From NCBI RefSeq assembly GCF_000243415.2, contig NZ_KI912270.1, forward strand, positions 4,402,001 to 4,466,000: 64,000 nt of DNA, written 5' to 3'. Origin of the DNA: Mycolicibacterium tusciae JS617 (GTDB lineage Bacteria > Actinomycetota > Actinomycetes > Mycobacteriales > Mycobacteriaceae). A model generated the notes under the pieces. The model had not been told where the DNA came from, made no database searches, and saw nothing but the letters and a program-made list of their open reading frames with translations. A program made the position numbers and the translations under genes. The first letter of the stretch is position 1, and each line of letters begins with the position of its first letter. Below are positions 54,472 through 64,000 of this stretch, in pieces.

Positions 54472-55805
54472 CTCGCACCTACCTCAGCCGACGCAAGCAT
54501 CGAGGCGGACGGGTCAAACGGGCACCCGCCGTGTAGGTGTGCTTCGTACTCGGCGCGGAAGAAGCTGACCGACGAGATGATCGGGCTTGCTGCGCCATCG
54601 CCTAACGCGCAGAACGACTTTCCGAACAGGGTGTCTGAGATGTCGAGCAACTTCTGGATATCCGACTGGGTGCCCGCCCCGTTCTCCAACCGCTCATAGA
54701 TCTGCGTCAGCCAGTACGTGCCCTCCCGGCACGGTGTGCATTTGCCACAAGACTCGTGCGCGTAGAACTGGGTCCAGCGCCGCGCCGCGCGCACCACACA
54801 CGTGGTCTCGTCGAAGATCTGAAGCGCCTTTGTGCCCAGCATCGAGCCGACACCGGTCATGCCCTCGTAATCCAAGGGCACGTCAAGGTGTTCGGCGGTC
54901 AGCAGCGGCGTCGACGAACCACCCGGGGTCCAGAACTTCAACTCGTGCCCGTCGCGTACGCCGCCCGCGTATGCCAGCAGTTCGCGCAGGGTGATGCCGA
55001 GCGGCGCCTCGTACTGGCCGGGCCGATTCACATGCCCGGACAGCGAATACAGCGTGAAACCCGGCGATTCCTCTGACCCCATGGAGGTGAACCAGTCGAT
55101 GCCGTTCAGCAGGATCGGCGGGACGCTGGCGATGGACTCGACGTTGTTGACCACCGTCGGGCAGGCATACAGCCCCGCCACCGCCGGGAACGGCGGCCGC
55201 AACCGGGGTTGGCCGCGGCCACCCTCCAGCGAATCCAGCAGGGCGGTCTCCTCCCCGCAGATGTACGCGCCCGCCCCCGCATGTACCACCAGCTCCAGAT
55301 CGAATCCGGACCAGCCGATGTCACGGCCGAGGTAACCCGCAGCATAGGCCTCGGCGACCGCGGTCTGCAGCCGCCGCAGCACCGGAGCCACCTCCCCGCG
55401 CACATAGATGAACGCGTGATGTGCCCGGATCGCGTAAGCCGCGATGATCGCCCCCTCGATCAGGGCGTGCGGGGATGCCAGCATCAGCGGAATGTCTTTG
55501 CACGTACCAGGTTCGGACTCGTCGGCGTTGATTACCAGGTAGTGCGGTTTGGCACCGGCGCCGGTGTCGTCCTGTGGAATGTAGGACCACTTGGTGCCGG
55601 TACGGAATCCCGCACCGCCGCGGCCCCGCAACCCCGATTTCTCGACCAGCGCGATCACATCGTCGGGATCCATGCCGAACGCCTTGTCCAGGGCGCGGTA
55701 GCCGTCGTGGCGGCGATACGTTTCCAACGACCAGGACTCCGGCTCATCCCAGAACCGGCTGAGCACTGGCGTCAGAGGTGTCTGCGGTGTTCGCGAATGC
55801 GCCAT
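54468..55805 (-). CDS. nuoF: NADH-quinone oxidoreductase subunit F
   Basis: The 445-residue subunit binds NADH and [43 protein letters not shown] and the [4Fe-4S] cluster N3 motif [12 protein letters not shown]. It accepts hydride from NADH. Spacing to nuoE is zero bases (55805/55806). Confidence 0.97.
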   Translation of the reverse strand: MAHSRTPQTPLTPVLSRFWDEPESWSLETYRRHDGYRALDKAFGMDPDDVIALVEKSGLRGRGGAGFRTGTKWSYIPQDDTGAGAKPHYLVINADESEPGTCKDIPLMLASPHALIEGAIIAAYAIRAHHAFIYVRGEVAPVLRRLQTAVAEAYAAGYLGRDIGWSGFDLELVVHAGAGAYICGEETALLDSLEGGRGQPRLRPPFPAVAGLYACPTVVNNVESIASVPPILLNGIDWFTSMGSEESPGFTLYSLSGHVNRPGQYEAPLGITLRELLAYAGGVRDGHELKFWTPGGSSTPLLTAEHLDVPLDYEGMTGVGSMLGTKALQIFDETTCVVRAARRWTQFYAHESCGKCTPCREGTYWLTQIYERLENGAGTQSDIQKLLDISDTLFGKSFCALGDGAASPIISSVSFFRAEYEAHLHGGCPFDPSASMLASAEVGAR

Positions 55806-56552
55806 CTACTCTCCCGAATCCGTAGCGGTGTCTGGTATGTCGGGCGCGGCCATGCCCAACTCCCGGGCCACCCGCAGCCCGGCGAGCGTCGCCGCACAGG
55901 CCTGCCCGGGATCGGCTTCCGCGTGCGCGACGGGCACCCCCGCCAGAATGCGAGAAGTGTCGCGGAAGCTGCATAGCGTTGCGCCGCGAGTCGGTACCGG
56001 CGGTTGGCCTGCGCGCAGCGCGTCGACGAGTTCACGTGCGCTGCGCGGTGTTTGGTTGTCGAAGAATTCCCAGTTGACCATCACGACCGGGGCGTAGTCG
56101 CAGGCGGCGTTGCATTCGACATGCTCGAGCGTCACCCGACCGTCATCGGTGGTCTGCCCGACGTCGACACCGAGATGGTCCTGCAGGGTGTCGAGGATGG
56201 CATCGCCGCCCATCACCGCACACAGCGTGTTCGTGCACACCCCGACCAGGAACTCCCCGGTCGGGCTGCGCCGGTACATCGTGTAGAAGGTGGCTACCGC
56301 GGTCACCTCCGCGTCGGTCAGGTCCAGGCGGCGTGCACAGAATTTGATACCGGCGGCGGTGAGGTAGCCGTCCTGCGCCTGCACCAGATGCAACAGCGGC
56401 AGCAGCGCAGAGCGGGCCTTCGGGTATTTCGCGATGATCTGCTCGGCGTCGGCGTCCAGCTGCGCCGCCACGTCGGCCGGGTATTCGGCGCCACCGCCGA
56501 TGGGCGGGCCGGGTTCGTCGGGCCGTGGCCCCAACTGCAGGTCCACCGTCAT
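55806..56552 (-). CDS. nuoE: NADH-quinone oxidoreductase subunit E
   Basis: A 248-residue thioredoxin-like subunit with the [2Fe-2S] N1a ligands in CTNTLC and [11 protein letters not shown]. The C-terminal 70 residues form a low-complexity extension usual in mycobacteria. ATG 56552 overlaps nuoD by four bases. Confidence 0.95.
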   Translation of the reverse strand: MTVDLQLGPRPDEPGPPIGGGAEYPADVAAQLDADAEQIIAKYPKARSALLPLLHLVQAQDGYLTAAGIKFCARRLDLTDAEVTAVATFYTMYRRSPTGEFLVGVCTNTLCAVMGGDAILDTLQDHLGVDVGQTTDDGRVTLEHVECNAACDYAPVVMVNWEFFDNQTPRSARELVDALRAGQPPVPTRGATLCSFRDTSRILAGVPVAHAEADPGQACAATLAGLRVARELGMAAPDIPDTATDSGE

Positions 56553-57844
56553 CTGTCCACCCCGCCCATGACCGGGTCGATGCTCGCGACGGCGGCGATG
56601 ACGTCGGCGACCAAGCCGCCCTCACACATGGCGGCAACGGCCTGCAGATTGGTGAACGAGGGGTCGCGGTAGTGCACCCGGTAGGGCCGGGTGCCGCCGT
56701 CGGACACCATGTGCACACCCAACTCGCCCCGAGGACTTTCGACTGCGACGTAGACCTGCCCGGCCGGTACTCGGATTCCCTCGGTGACGAGCTTGAAGTG
56801 GTGGATGAGCCCCTCCATGGAGTCGCCCATGATCTTGGAGATGTGCTCAGGAGAGTTGCCCAGGCCGTCGGGCCCCAGCTTCAGGTCCGCCGGCCAGGCC
56901 AGTTTCTTGTCGGTGATCATCACCGGACCGGGTTCCAGGCGCTGCACGCACTGCTCGACGATCTTCAGCGATTCCTTCATCTCCTCGACCCGGATCAAGT
57001 AGCGGCCGTAGGCATCGCATCCGTCGTCGGTGATGACGTCAAAGTCATAAGTCTCATATCCGCAGTAGGGTTGGGCCTTGCGCAGATCGTGCGGCAGCCC
57101 GGTGGACCGCAGCACGGGGCCGGTGATCCCGAGGGCCATGCACCCGGTCAGATCCAGGTACCCGATGCCCTTGTTGCGGGCCTTCCAGATGGCGTTCTCG
57201 CGCAGCAGGTCCTCCAGCTCGCGTAGCTGGCCCGGCAGGGTCTTCAACAGCGCTCGGACCCGGTCGACGCCGTCGTCGGGCAGGTCGACGGCCAGCCCGC
57301 CCGGCCGGACGTAGGCGTGGTTCATCCGCAGGCCGGTGACCGCCTCGAATACCTTCAGGATGTCTTCGCGTCCGAGGAATCCGAAGAACATCGCGCTCAT
57401 CGCGCCCAGCTCCATGCCGCCGGTCGCCAGCGCGACCAGATGACTGGAGATGCGGTTGAGTTCCATCAGCAGCACCCGAATCACGCTGGCGCGCTCGGGG
57501 ATGTCGTCGGTGACGTCGAGCAGCTTCTCGACACCGAGGCAGTAGGCGGTCTCGTTGAAGAACGGAGACAGATAATCCATCCGGGTCACGAACGTCACGC
57601 CCTGCGTCCAGTTGCGGAACTCCAGGTTCTTCTCGATGCCCGTATGCAGATAGCCGATGCCGCAGCGGGCCTCGGTGACCGTCTCGCCCTCGATTTCCAG
57701 GATCAGCCGCAACACGCCGTGCGTTGACGGGTGCTGCGGGCCCATGTTGACCACGATGCGTTCCCCGGACGGTGACCCCGCCGTGGCCGCCGCCACGATC
57801 TGGTCCCAGTCCTGCCCACCCACGGTGATCACGGTTTCGGTCAT
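56549..57844 (-). CDS. nuoD: NADH-quinone oxidoreductase subunit D
   Basis: The 431-residue 49-kDa-type subunit lines the quinone site: [37 protein letters not shown] and the C-terminal [16 protein letters not shown]. It is evolutionarily related to the large subunit of [NiFe] hydrogenases. The start overlaps the nuoC stop. Confidence 0.97.
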   Translation of the reverse strand: MTETVITVGGQDWDQIVAAATAGSPSGERIVVNMGPQHPSTHGVLRLILEIEGETVTEARCGIGYLHTGIEKNLEFRNWTQGVTFVTRMDYLSPFFNETAYCLGVEKLLDVTDDIPERASVIRVLLMELNRISSHLVALATGGMELGAMSAMFFGFLGREDILKVFEAVTGLRMNHAYVRPGGLAVDLPDDGVDRVRALLKTLPGQLRELEDLLRENAIWKARNKGIGYLDLTGCMALGITGPVLRSTGLPHDLRKAQPYCGYETYDFDVITDDGCDAYGRYLIRVEEMKESLKIVEQCVQRLEPGPVMITDKKLAWPADLKLGPDGLGNSPEHISKIMGDSMEGLIHHFKLVTEGIRVPAGQVYVAVESPRGELGVHMVSDGGTRPYRVHYRDPSFTNLQAVAAMCEGGLVADVIAAVASIDPVMGGVDR

Positions 57845-58509
57845 CAGCGGTATGCCCTCCGCGCGTCGGGCGGGGGAATCGCAGCGCCGTGGTACTCCAC
57901 GGGTATGCCGCCCAACGGGTAGTCCTTGCGTTGCGGATGGCCTTCCCAGTCGTCGGGCATCTCGATGCGGGTCAACGACGGATGCCCGTCGAAGACGATC
58001 CCGAAGAAGTCATAGGTCTCCCGCTCGTGCCAGTCCGTCGTCGGATAGACCGAAAACAGTGACGGCACATGCGGATCAGCGTCGGGGCACGTCACCTCGA
58101 GCTGGATGCGACGGTTGTGGGTGATCGACATCAACGGATACATCGCGTGCAACTCACGACCGGTGTCATCGGGGTAGTGCACCCCCGACACCCCCAGACA
58201 CAGCTCGAACCGCAACCCCGGGTCGTCGCGCAACACCTGCGCCACCTGAGGCAGGCGCCCGCGCCGTACGTCAAGCGTCAATTCGTCGCGGAATACGACG
58301 ACCCGCTCGATGGCGTCGGTGACGTCGGCCTCGGCGAGCCTGGCCGTCAGAAGATCGACGACCTCATCGAAGTAACCGGAGTAAGGCCGGGAGTTGCCCT
58401 GCGGCTTCGGGGTTGATCGGACGAGCCGCCCATAACCCGACGTGTCGCCACTACCGGTCACACCGAACATCCCGTGGCGCACGCCATTCGCGCCATTCCT
58501 GCCACTCAT
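57844..58509 (-). CDS. nuoC: NADH-quinone oxidoreductase subunit C
   Basis: The 221-residue 30-kDa-type subunit has [20 protein letters not shown] and [11 protein letters not shown] 58509 overlaps the nuoB stop by four bases. It is separate from nuoD, not fused as in enterobacteria. The open frame further upstream overlaps nuoB and is not used. Confidence 0.96.
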   Translation of the reverse strand: MSGRNGANGVRHGMFGVTGSGDTSGYGRLVRSTPKPQGNSRPYSGYFDEVVDLLTARLAEADVTDAIERVVVFRDELTLDVRRGRLPQVAQVLRDDPGLRFELCLGVSGVHYPDDTGRELHAMYPLMSITHNRRIQLEVTCPDADPHVPSLFSVYPTTDWHERETYDFFGIVFDGHPSLTRIEMPDDWEGHPQRKDYPLGGIPVEYHGAAIPPPDARRAYR

Positions 58510-59060
58510 CGGAGCAGGCCCTTCAATTCGATAGTGGGGGTCGATGCCAGCGCTGCCTGTTCCGCGGCGGCGATGGCCTCCGCGCGGTGCACACCCAACG
58601 GCATATTCTGAATCTTGTCGTGCAGCATCAGGATTGCGTTCAGCAGCATCTCCGGGCGCGGGGGGCACCCCGGCAGGTAGATGTCCACCGGCACGACATG
58701 GTCGACGCCCTGCACGATCGCGTAGTTGTTGAACATCCCGCCCGAGGACGCGCAGACCCCCATCGCCAGCACCCACTTCGGTTCGGCCATCTGGTCGTAA
58801 ACCTGCCGCAGCACCGGCGCCATCTTCTGAGACACCCGCCCCGCCACGATCATCAGATCGGCCTGCCGCGGTGTCGCCGAGAACCGCTCCATCCCGAACC
58901 GGGCGATATCGAAGCGCGGCGACGCCGTCGACATCATCTCGATCGCGCAGCACGCCAACCCGAACGTCGCCGGCCACAACGATCCCTTGCGGACGTAGCC
59001 GGCCACCTTCTCCAGGGTCGACAGCAAGATCCCGCCCGGCAGCTGCTCTTCTAGTCCCAA
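58506..59060 (-). CDS. nuoB: NADH-quinone oxidoreductase subunit B
   Basis: The 184-residue subunit carries N2: tandem Cys in [16 protein letters not shown] and CPPRPEM. TTG 59060 ([13 protein letters not shown]) is the start that matches the mycobacterial N-terminus and it overlaps the nuoA stop by 10 bases; the longer frame to 59171 would read through nuoA. N2 passes electrons to quinone. Confidence 0.95.
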   Translation of the reverse strand: MGLEEQLPGGILLSTLEKVAGYVRKGSLWPATFGLACCAIEMMSTASPRFDIARFGMERFSATPRQADLMIVAGRVSQKMAPVLRQVYDQMAEPKWVLAMGVCASSGGMFNNYAIVQGVDHVVPVDIYLPGCPPRPEMLLNAILMLHDKIQNMPLGVHRAEAIAAAEQAALASTPTIELKGLLR

Positions 59061-59410
59061 TTGAGGCCACCCCGTCTCCACACGTAGGCGTAGGCCACGA
59101 ACACCGTCAGCACGAACAGCAGCATCTCGACCAACGCGAAGAGACCCAGCGAGTCGAACGACACCGCCCACGGGTACAGGAACACGATCTCGATGTCGAA
59201 CACGATGAACAACATCGCGGTCAGGTAGAACTTGATCGGAAAGCGACCCAATCCCATCGGCTGGTCGGCCGGTTCAATACCGCACTCGTAGACGTCGAGC
59301 TTGGCCCGGTTGTATCGGCGCGGACCGATCGCCAACGCCATTCCCACCGAGCCCACCGCGAACCCAGCCGCGATCGCGCCCAGCACGAGGATCGGCAAAT
59401 AGACACCCAT
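59051..59410 (-). CDS. nuoA: NADH-quinone oxidoreductase subunit A
   Basis: A 119-residue, three-helix subunit with YECGIEP (quinone-site loop) and FVIFDIE-like [17 protein letters not shown] 59410 is preceded by GGAGGCAGGC. It is the first gene of the 14-gene operon. Confidence 0.96.
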   Translation of the reverse strand: MGVYLPILVLGAIAAGFAVGSVGMALAIGPRRYNRAKLDVYECGIEPADQPMGLGRFPIKFYLTAMLFIVFDIEIVFLYPWAVSFDSLGLFALVEMLLFVLTVFVAYAYVWRRGGLNWD

Positions 59411-59561
59411 GCCTGCCTCCTCGCTCGCTGAAGTGACGCAACGTAAACCGATGCCGCCAAGGCCCACCTCGGCCTTACCGATAACCGCATGTCTACTGAC
59501 CGAACGCAGGCGGGTAGACCCCGATATGGGGGAGATGTCAGGTGAATCGGGGGATGCGCTA
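59411..59561 (-). promoter_or_regulatory. nuo upstream region with three inverted repeats
   Basis: The 151 bases between the upstream unknown gene and nuoA contain AAGGCC-N6-GGCCTT (59459-59476), CCCC-GATAT-GGGG (59519-59531) and the start of a hairpin at 59554-59570. I cannot place a confident -10/-35 pair. The region probably holds the nuo promoter and its control sites, but read-through from the hyp operon is also possible. Confidence 0.45.
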
Positions 59562-59570
59562 TCAGCGCAT
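59554..59570 (-). terminator. Hairpin ATGCGCT-N3-AGCGCAT over the end of the hyp operon
   Basis: Seven-base perfect arms with a three-base loop overlap the stop codon (59562-59564) of the last hyp-operon gene. There is no T-tract, so termination strength is uncertain; it could also stabilise the mRNA end or attenuate read-through into nuo. Confidence 0.45.
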
Positions 59571-60404
59571 TAGCGGCGGGGCCAGCAGCCCAGGGTCAAC
59601 CGTGGCCCGAGCCCCAACCGATGCGCCGGCGGCAGCGACGATCACCGCAGCGTCGGCATCTCGGCCTTTCGGGAACACGATCTCCGCACTGTCCGGCCCG
59701 TCGCGGTGAGCCATCAGCCAGTCGTACAGCAACCAGTCCAGGGCGCACGCCGCAGCCATGGGGTCGGCATCCGGCGCCGTCGCCGCGGACACCACCGACG
59801 ACAACGCGTCTCGATGTTCGTTGTGCGCGGCGTCTTTGTTCACCCCGGAACTGTCGAACAGCATCATCGACAACGTCAGCGGGAAACGCAGTCCTGATTC
59901 GGTGCGGACGATCCAGCGCCCACCCTTCCATGGCCTGTCCGGGTCCACCTGGCACATCTCACCGAATCCGCTGACCACACCGAGCGACGGGTCGTCGAGT
60001 TCGCCGTCGAAGGGAGCGGGGCCCAGGAGACCCAATGGTTCCCGGGCGCATATCGAGAACAGCGCGGCGGTGCCGATGATCTTGCCGGCGCGCAAATCGG
60101 GGCTGATGCCCGTTAATTCGAGGGCCGTCGCGTACTGGTGGCAGAGTCCGTCCAGAGTGCGGTGCAGATGGGCCAGGTCGTCTCGCTCCAGATCTGTTTC
60201 CGGTCGGCGACCGCCGCCGAGCAGTTCGCCGAACCGTTCCGCGGCGATGATCAGTGCATCGTCGAGGGCTTCCAGATGTGTCGCGACCAGCCGATCGGCT
60301 TCATCGTCGTCAACGACCAAGTCGGGCAACGTCGTTGGTACACCCTTCGCCGTCGCCCAATGGAATCCGATCTGGCCATCGGCCTGCACGATCCGAGGTC
60401 TCAT
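59562..60404 (-). CDS. Unknown protein at the end of the hydrogenase maturation operon (280 aa)
   Basis: I do not recognise a family. ATG 60404 (MRPRIVQADGQIGFHW) overlaps the stop of the DUF6390-like gene (ATGA), so it belongs to the same operon. The protein is soluble and helical in the first half, with HRTLDGLCHQYATALELTG, and has an alpha/beta C-terminus with DWLLYDWLMAHRDGPDSAEI. Cys residues are few (about four) and not in a cluster motif. Its place suggests a hydrogenase assembly or regulatory role; this is inference. Confidence 0.72.
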   Translation of the reverse strand: MRPRIVQADGQIGFHWATAKGVPTTLPDLVVDDDEADRLVATHLEALDDALIIAAERFGELLGGGRRPETDLERDDLAHLHRTLDGLCHQYATALELTGISPDLRAGKIIGTAALFSICAREPLGLLGPAPFDGELDDPSLGVVSGFGEMCQVDPDRPWKGGRWIVRTESGLRFPLTLSMMLFDSSGVNKDAAHNEHRDALSSVVSAATAPDADPMAAACALDWLLYDWLMAHRDGPDSAEIVFPKGRDADAAVIVAAAGASVGARATVDPGLLAPPLMR

Positions 60405-61165
60405 CGCGCCCGCGCGAGCCGGTTGTTGGTGAGCTGGAGTTGGCGGGCGGTGCTGTCCTCGAGCGCACTGACCTGATCGGGTGACAGGCGGCCGCACAAT
60501 CGATCCCAGTGCACGGCGACCTCATCGCCGACGGCCGCATCGGGCACAGCACTGTACCCGTCCTCCCAGATCTCGAGTCGCCGCGTCAACGGCTCTGACA
60601 ACCGGAACTCGTGACCGTCCCAGACCAACCGTCGGGCTTCGACCTCGAGATCATCTCCAGCACGGGAAAGCACAGTCGCCCAGGTGATTCGGCAACTGTC
60701 GAGGACGTGCAAGGGATGCTCGTCCATCCCGCGGCCGAGCAGCCGGGACCACGGATACACGCCGAACACGTGGAAGCAATGGTTGCCGGCCGCCTCGGCA
60801 CCGAGTTCGGAGGTGAGGTGCGACCAGTAATGGCCGGCCCGCGGCCCGATCACGGCGAGCAACTCGTCCGCGAACTCCCGCGGGTCGAGATTGGCCGCGA
60901 CCCCACCACCGAGCCAGTACGACTCGACGAGTCGGTAGTCCAACGGATCTGCGATACCGGTCATCCGGGACAACACCTGCAGGTACGGCCAGGCGCCGGA
61001 AAACCTCTTCGCGACTTCTCGCACCTCCTCGGCCGAGCCGCCCCGCAAAGTGACCGCCTCCGGCGGGCCGCAGTACCCGAGTTGGTTGGGGGCGTAGGCG
61101 TAGCGTGCGAACATCTCGGCGCCCCTGGTGTCAAGGGATCGCGGGGCCGCCGACGACGGGCTCAC
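60401..61165 (-). CDS. DUF6390-like hydrogenase-operon protein (254 aa)
   Basis: The protein starts at GTG 61165, overlapping the hypD stop (GTGA). Features are FARYAYAPNQLGYCGPPE at the start, PYLQVLSRMTG, ESYWLGGGVAANLD and NHCFHVFGVYPWSRLLG, a pattern I associate with the DUF6390 family seen beside actinobacterial hydrogenase genes. It has no membrane segments. Function unknown; the conserved Cys and His could bind metal or a nickel intermediate. The following gene overlaps it by four bases. Confidence 0.75.
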   Translation of the reverse strand: MSPSSAAPRSLDTRGAEMFARYAYAPNQLGYCGPPEAVTLRGGSAEEVREVAKRFSGAWPYLQVLSRMTGIADPLDYRLVESYWLGGGVAANLDPREFADELLAVIGPRAGHYWSHLTSELGAEAAGNHCFHVFGVYPWSRLLGRGMDEHPLHVLDSCRITWATVLSRAGDDLEVEARRLVWDGHEFRLSEPLTRRLEIWEDGYSAVPDAAVGDEVAVHWDRLCGRLSPDQVSALEDSTARQLQLTNNRLARAR

Positions 61166-62301
61166 CCCCGTGCACCCTGCCCAACGAGCTTGGCGGCGTC
61201 GCGGTGCATCCGGCCGAAGTTGTAATACGCCGCACAGGCGCCCTCAGCGGATACCATGCAGGTCCCGATCGGCGTCTCCGGGGTACACGCGGTGCCGAAA
61301 ACCTTGCATTCCCACGGCTTGAGGACGCCCTTGAGCACCTCGCCGCACTGGCACGCCTTCGGATCGGCGACGCGCACACCGGGCATCGCGTAGCGCAGTT
61401 CGGCATCGAACTTCGCGAAGTCGTCGTGCAGTTTCAACGCGCTCTGCGAGATGAATCCCAGCCCACGCCACTCGAAATGCGGACGCAGCGCGAAGACCGT
61501 CGCCATCAGCGCCAACGCCGCGGGGTTGCCTTCTGCATGCACCACCCGCGAGTACTGGTTCTCCACCTCGCAGCGGCCCTCGCGGATCTGGGTCAACAGC
61601 ATCGCGACCGACGCCATGATGTCGAGCGGCTCAAAGCCGGCTACCACCAAAGGTTTACCGTAGACCTCGGGAACGAACCGGTACGGCCTGTTCCCGACGA
61701 CCGTCGATACGTGGCCGGGCCCGAGGAAGCCGGACAAGCGGAGATCAGGTGACTCGAGGATCGCCTTGATCGGCGGCACGATCGTGACGTGATTGCAGAA
61801 CACCGTGAAGTTTTCGACACCCAGCTCACGAGCGCGCACCAGGGTGACCGCGGTCGACGGTGCGGTGGTTTCGAAGCCGATCGCGAAGAACACCACCTGC
61901 TTGTCGGGATTGTCGACGGCCATCTTGAGTGCGTCCAGCGGGGAATAGACGAACCGCACGTCGGCACCGCGCGCCTTGGCGTCCAGCAGGCTGCCGTTCG
62001 ACCCCGGTACCCGCATCATGTCGCCGAAGCAGGTGAAGATGACGTCGGGCTGCTGCGCCAGCCACATCGCGTCATCGATACGGCCCATGGGGATTACACA
62101 GACCGGACAGCCGGGGCCGTGCACCAGCTCGACGTTGTCCGGCAGCAGGTGTTCGATGCCGTGACGGTAGATGGTATGGGTGTGCCCGCCGCACACCTCC
62201 ATGAACTTGAACTGCTCGGCACCGTCGCCCGCGAGGTGCTCGATCGCGCCCAAGAGCTTGCGGGCGGCCGCCGGATCACGAAACTCATCGACGAAACGCA
62301 T
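61162..62301 (-). CDS. hypD: Hydrogenase maturation protein HypD
   Basis: The 379-residue scaffold protein builds the Fe(CN)2CO unit with HypC. Signatures are MEVCGGHTH, GPGCPVCV, a GFETTAPS segment, FLGPGHVS and a C-terminal [4Fe-4S] region (CQCGEVLKG, CTPETPIGTCMVSAEGAC). ATG 62301 lies 14 bases after hypC. Length is normal. Confidence 0.96.
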   Translation of the reverse strand: MRFVDEFRDPAAARKLLGAIEHLAGDGAEQFKFMEVCGGHTHTIYRHGIEHLLPDNVELVHGPGCPVCVIPMGRIDDAMWLAQQPDVIFTCFGDMMRVPGSNGSLLDAKARGADVRFVYSPLDALKMAVDNPDKQVVFFAIGFETTAPSTAVTLVRARELGVENFTVFCNHVTIVPPIKAILESPDLRLSGFLGPGHVSTVVGNRPYRFVPEVYGKPLVVAGFEPLDIMASVAMLLTQIREGRCEVENQYSRVVHAEGNPAALALMATVFALRPHFEWRGLGFISQSALKLHDDFAKFDAELRYAMPGVRVADPKACQCGEVLKGVLKPWECKVFGTACTPETPIGTCMVSAEGACAAYYNFGRMHRDAAKLVGQGARG

Positions 62302-62315
62302 GGCGTGTCTCCCTT

Positions 62316-62588
62316 TCAGATGATCGACGACGAGTCGAAAGCTTCGATCTCGTCGGAATAGCTGGTCCCGAGCTTCTGGACGGCCGCAAGCGTCAGCAAC
62401 GCCTCGGTCTCATCGATCTTGGCCATCGCAAAGCCGACGTGAACCAGCACCCATTCGTCCGGCTCGGGCATGTCCTTCTCCAGCAGCCGGACGCTGATCG
62501 TTCGCCGTACGCCGTTGACGTCGACCTTCGCCAAATAGTTAGCGGCGTCGGTGATCTCGACGATCCGGCCGGGGATTCCAAGACACAT
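62316..62588 (-). CDS. hypC: Hydrogenase maturation chaperone HypC
   Basis: A 90-residue chaperone starting MCLGIPGRIVEI, with the essential Cys2 that carries the iron moiety between HypD and the hydrogenase large subunit. The core is an OB-like barrel (GVRRTISVRLL, WVLVHVGFAMAKID). ATG 62588 follows GAAGGATGTG. It sits between hypE and hypD. Confidence 0.95.
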   Translation of the reverse strand: MCLGIPGRIVEITDAANYLAKVDVNGVRRTISVRLLEKDMPEPDEWVLVHVGFAMAKIDETEALLTLAAVQKLGTSYSDEIEAFDSSSII

Positions 62589-62604
62589 TTTCCTCACATC
62601 CTTC

Positions 62605-63717
62605 TCAGCAGATACGCGGTAACGGGTCGCCGACGAGCATGTCCACGATCCGGGTACCGCCGAACCCGGTGCGCACCACGACCGTCGCCGCGGGCTCCTG
62701 GGTGATCTCGCCGACTTCGGCGGCATCGATTCCCAACGGATGCGAGCGCAGCGCAGCGAGACCGGCCTCGCTGTCCTCGGGCGCCACGACCGCAATGAAT
62801 TTGCCCTCGTTGGCCACGTACAGCGGATCGATGCCGAGCATTTCGCAGGCACCGTTGACCATCGGACGGATCGGCAGGTGCTCCTCGTCGAGCACCACGC
62901 CGAGGCCGGTGGACTGGGCGAGTTCGTTGCAGACGGTGCCCACTCCCCCCCGGGTGGGGTCGCGCAGCCAGCGAGTTGACGGTGCGGCCGCCAGCAGCAA
63001 CTCCACCAGGGGGCTCACGGCCGCGGTATCGGATTCGATGTCGGCCTCGATGGCCAGGTCGCCACGGGCCAGCATCACCGCCATACCGTGATCGCCCATC
63101 GAGCCGGACAGCAGCACCCTGTCCCCCGCCTTCACCGATTCCGGCGACAGCGCACGGTGCGACGGAATCACACCGATTCCGGCGGTCGTGACGAACAGTC
63201 CGTCGGCCGCGCCCCTGGGCACGACCTTCGTGTCGCCGGTGACGATCTCTACGCCGGCCGCGGCGGCCGCCGCGGCCATATCGGCGACGATCTCCTTCAG
63301 TTCGGCGATCGGGAAGCCCTCCTCGAGCACGAATGCCGCGGAGATCGACGACGGCACCGCGCCGACCATCGCGAGGTCGTTGACGGTGCCATGCACGGCG
63401 AGGTGGCCGATCGAGCCGCCGGGAAATCGCAAGGGCTGCACCACGAACGAGTCGGTGGACATCGCGATCCGCTCCCCGCTCGGCAGGGTGACAATCGCGC
63501 CGTCGCCGAGCGATTCGAGTTGCGGGTTGCGGAACGCCTCGAGAAACACCGCGTCGACCAACGCCGCCGACGCCTTACCGCCCGCTCCGTGCGCGAGCGT
63601 CACGACCTCGTCGCGCAGCCGCGGACGACGCCTGCGGAACAATTCGATCCGCTCGATCACCTCGCCCTCGGCGAAGCTCGGTCCCGACGACAGGTACTCG
63701 CCTGCTGCCTTGTTCAT
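62605..63717 (-). CDS. hypE: Hydrogenase maturation protein HypE
   Basis: A 370-residue PurM-like ATP-dependent dehydratase that turns the C-terminal Cys thiocarbamate into thiocyanate for cyanide delivery. It ends in the diagnostic PRIC, with LAHGAGGKAS and VHGTVNDLAM in the N-half and DPTRGGVGTV in the centre. ATG 63717 overlaps the upstream gene's stop by one base (TGATG). Confidence 0.96.
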   Translation of the reverse strand: MNKAAGEYLSSGPSFAEGEVIERIELFRRRRPRLRDEVVTLAHGAGGKASAALVDAVFLEAFRNPQLESLGDGAIVTLPSGERIAMSTDSFVVQPLRFPGGSIGHLAVHGTVNDLAMVGAVPSSISAAFVLEEGFPIAELKEIVADMAAAAAAAGVEIVTGDTKVVPRGAADGLFVTTAGIGVIPSHRALSPESVKAGDRVLLSGSMGDHGMAVMLARGDLAIEADIESDTAAVSPLVELLLAAAPSTRWLRDPTRGGVGTVCNELAQSTGLGVVLDEEHLPIRPMVNGACEMLGIDPLYVANEGKFIAVVAPEDSEAGLAALRSHPLGIDAAEVGEITQEPAATVVVRTGFGGTRIVDMLVGDPLPRIC

Positions 63718-64000
63718 CAGACCTCGGTCCCTTGCTCGTGTACGGCCGACCACAGTTGGTAGCCGAGCAGCGCCTGCGATTCCTGTATCCGGTGCACGCT
63801 CTGCGAATGCACGATGAAGCAGGCGTCGACATCCGGGCTGGTCGCGAAGGTGCCGCCGTCGTATCCGGCGAATCCGACGGTGTACATGCCGCGTTTGCGT
63901 GCCTCGCGCAGCGCCACCGTGAGATCCGCCGAGCTGCCGCTGGTGGACATGGCGACCGCGATGTCCCCGGCCTTGGCCCGGGCGATCAGCTGTCGGGCGA
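63717..64000 (-). CDS. SIS-domain protein (phosphosugar isomerase/GmhA-like), 5' end outside window
   Basis: The C-terminal 93 residues are visible, and the frame stays open to the window edge. AVAMSTSGSSADLTVAL is the phosphosugar-binding loop of SIS domains, and VHSQSVHRIQESQALLGYQ is a GmhA-like helix with the His/Gln used in sedoheptulose-7-phosphate isomerases. A SIS gene in this position is known from mycobacterial hydrogenase loci. It overlaps hypE by one base, so it belongs to the same operon. Function in maturation is not understood. Confidence 0.82.
   Translation of the reverse strand, partial: ARQLIARAKAGDIAVAMSTSGSSADLTVALREARKRGMYTVGFAGYDGGTFATSPDVDACFIVHSQSVHRIQESQALLGYQLWSAVHEQGTEV

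Noticed and set aside
1..64000. CRISPR arrays, tRNA and rRNA genes
   Set aside because: No regularly spaced direct repeats and no cloverleaf or conserved rRNA stretches were noticed by eye.

Overview
The window is high-GC actinobacterial DNA. The gene set and protein sequences point to a Mycolicibacterium-like mycobacterium: a 14-gene nuo operon with NuoB starting at TTG, HadA/HadB-type dehydratase domains, a GH15 trehalase-type enzyme, an Rv3143-like receiver protein, and a hyp operon carrying a DUF6390-type protein. GTG/TTG starts and 1-4 nt gene overlaps are common. I saw no tRNA, rRNA or CRISPR array.

Layout. 1-3.7 kb: the 3' part of a self-sufficient CYP102-type P450/reductase and a fused two-hotdog dehydratase. 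3.8-7.3 kb: an alpha/beta-hydrolase pseudogene split by a complete IS21-family element. 7.4-23.7 kb: an accessory metabolic and regulatory region with a SARP/ATPase regulator, three TetR/SDR or hydrolase units, two oxidoreductases, an FGGY kinase beside NDH-2, a GH5-like enzyme, a short-chain fatty-acid transporter, an exported coiled-coil protein and an MpaB-family oxygenase. 23.8-28.0 kb: a three-gene ABC importer operon. 28.1-32.6 kb: a membrane protein, a divergent SDR/TetR pair with twin operators, and a second FGGY kinase. 33.0-36.3 kb: an IS3 element and an IS256 element next to a decayed transketolase fragment and a hydrolase gene broken by the IS256 copy.

36.7-44.1 kb carries a set that reads as a Calvin-Benson-Bassham (CBB) support module: NagD/Gph-type phosphatase, CbbY-type phosphatase, ribulose-5-phosphate epimerase, GH15 glucan/trehalose hydrolase, an atypical receiver protein, class I fructose-1,6-bisphosphatase and phosphoribulokinase. 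RuBisCO is not in the window. 44.1-59.4 kb is the complete nuoA-N operon (complex I) on the minus strand. 59.5-64 kb, same strand and upstream of nuo, is a tightly coupled [NiFe]-hydrogenase maturation operon: SIS protein, hypE, hypC, hypD, a DUF6390-like protein and an unknown protein.

Taken together (inference), the right half places hydrogenase maturation, the main proton-pumping NADH dehydrogenase and CBB-cycle enzymes side by side. That suggests a hydrogen-oxidising, possibly autotrophic or formerly autotrophic mycobacterium. The IS-riddled 33-36 kb interval looks like the damaged edge of that module.
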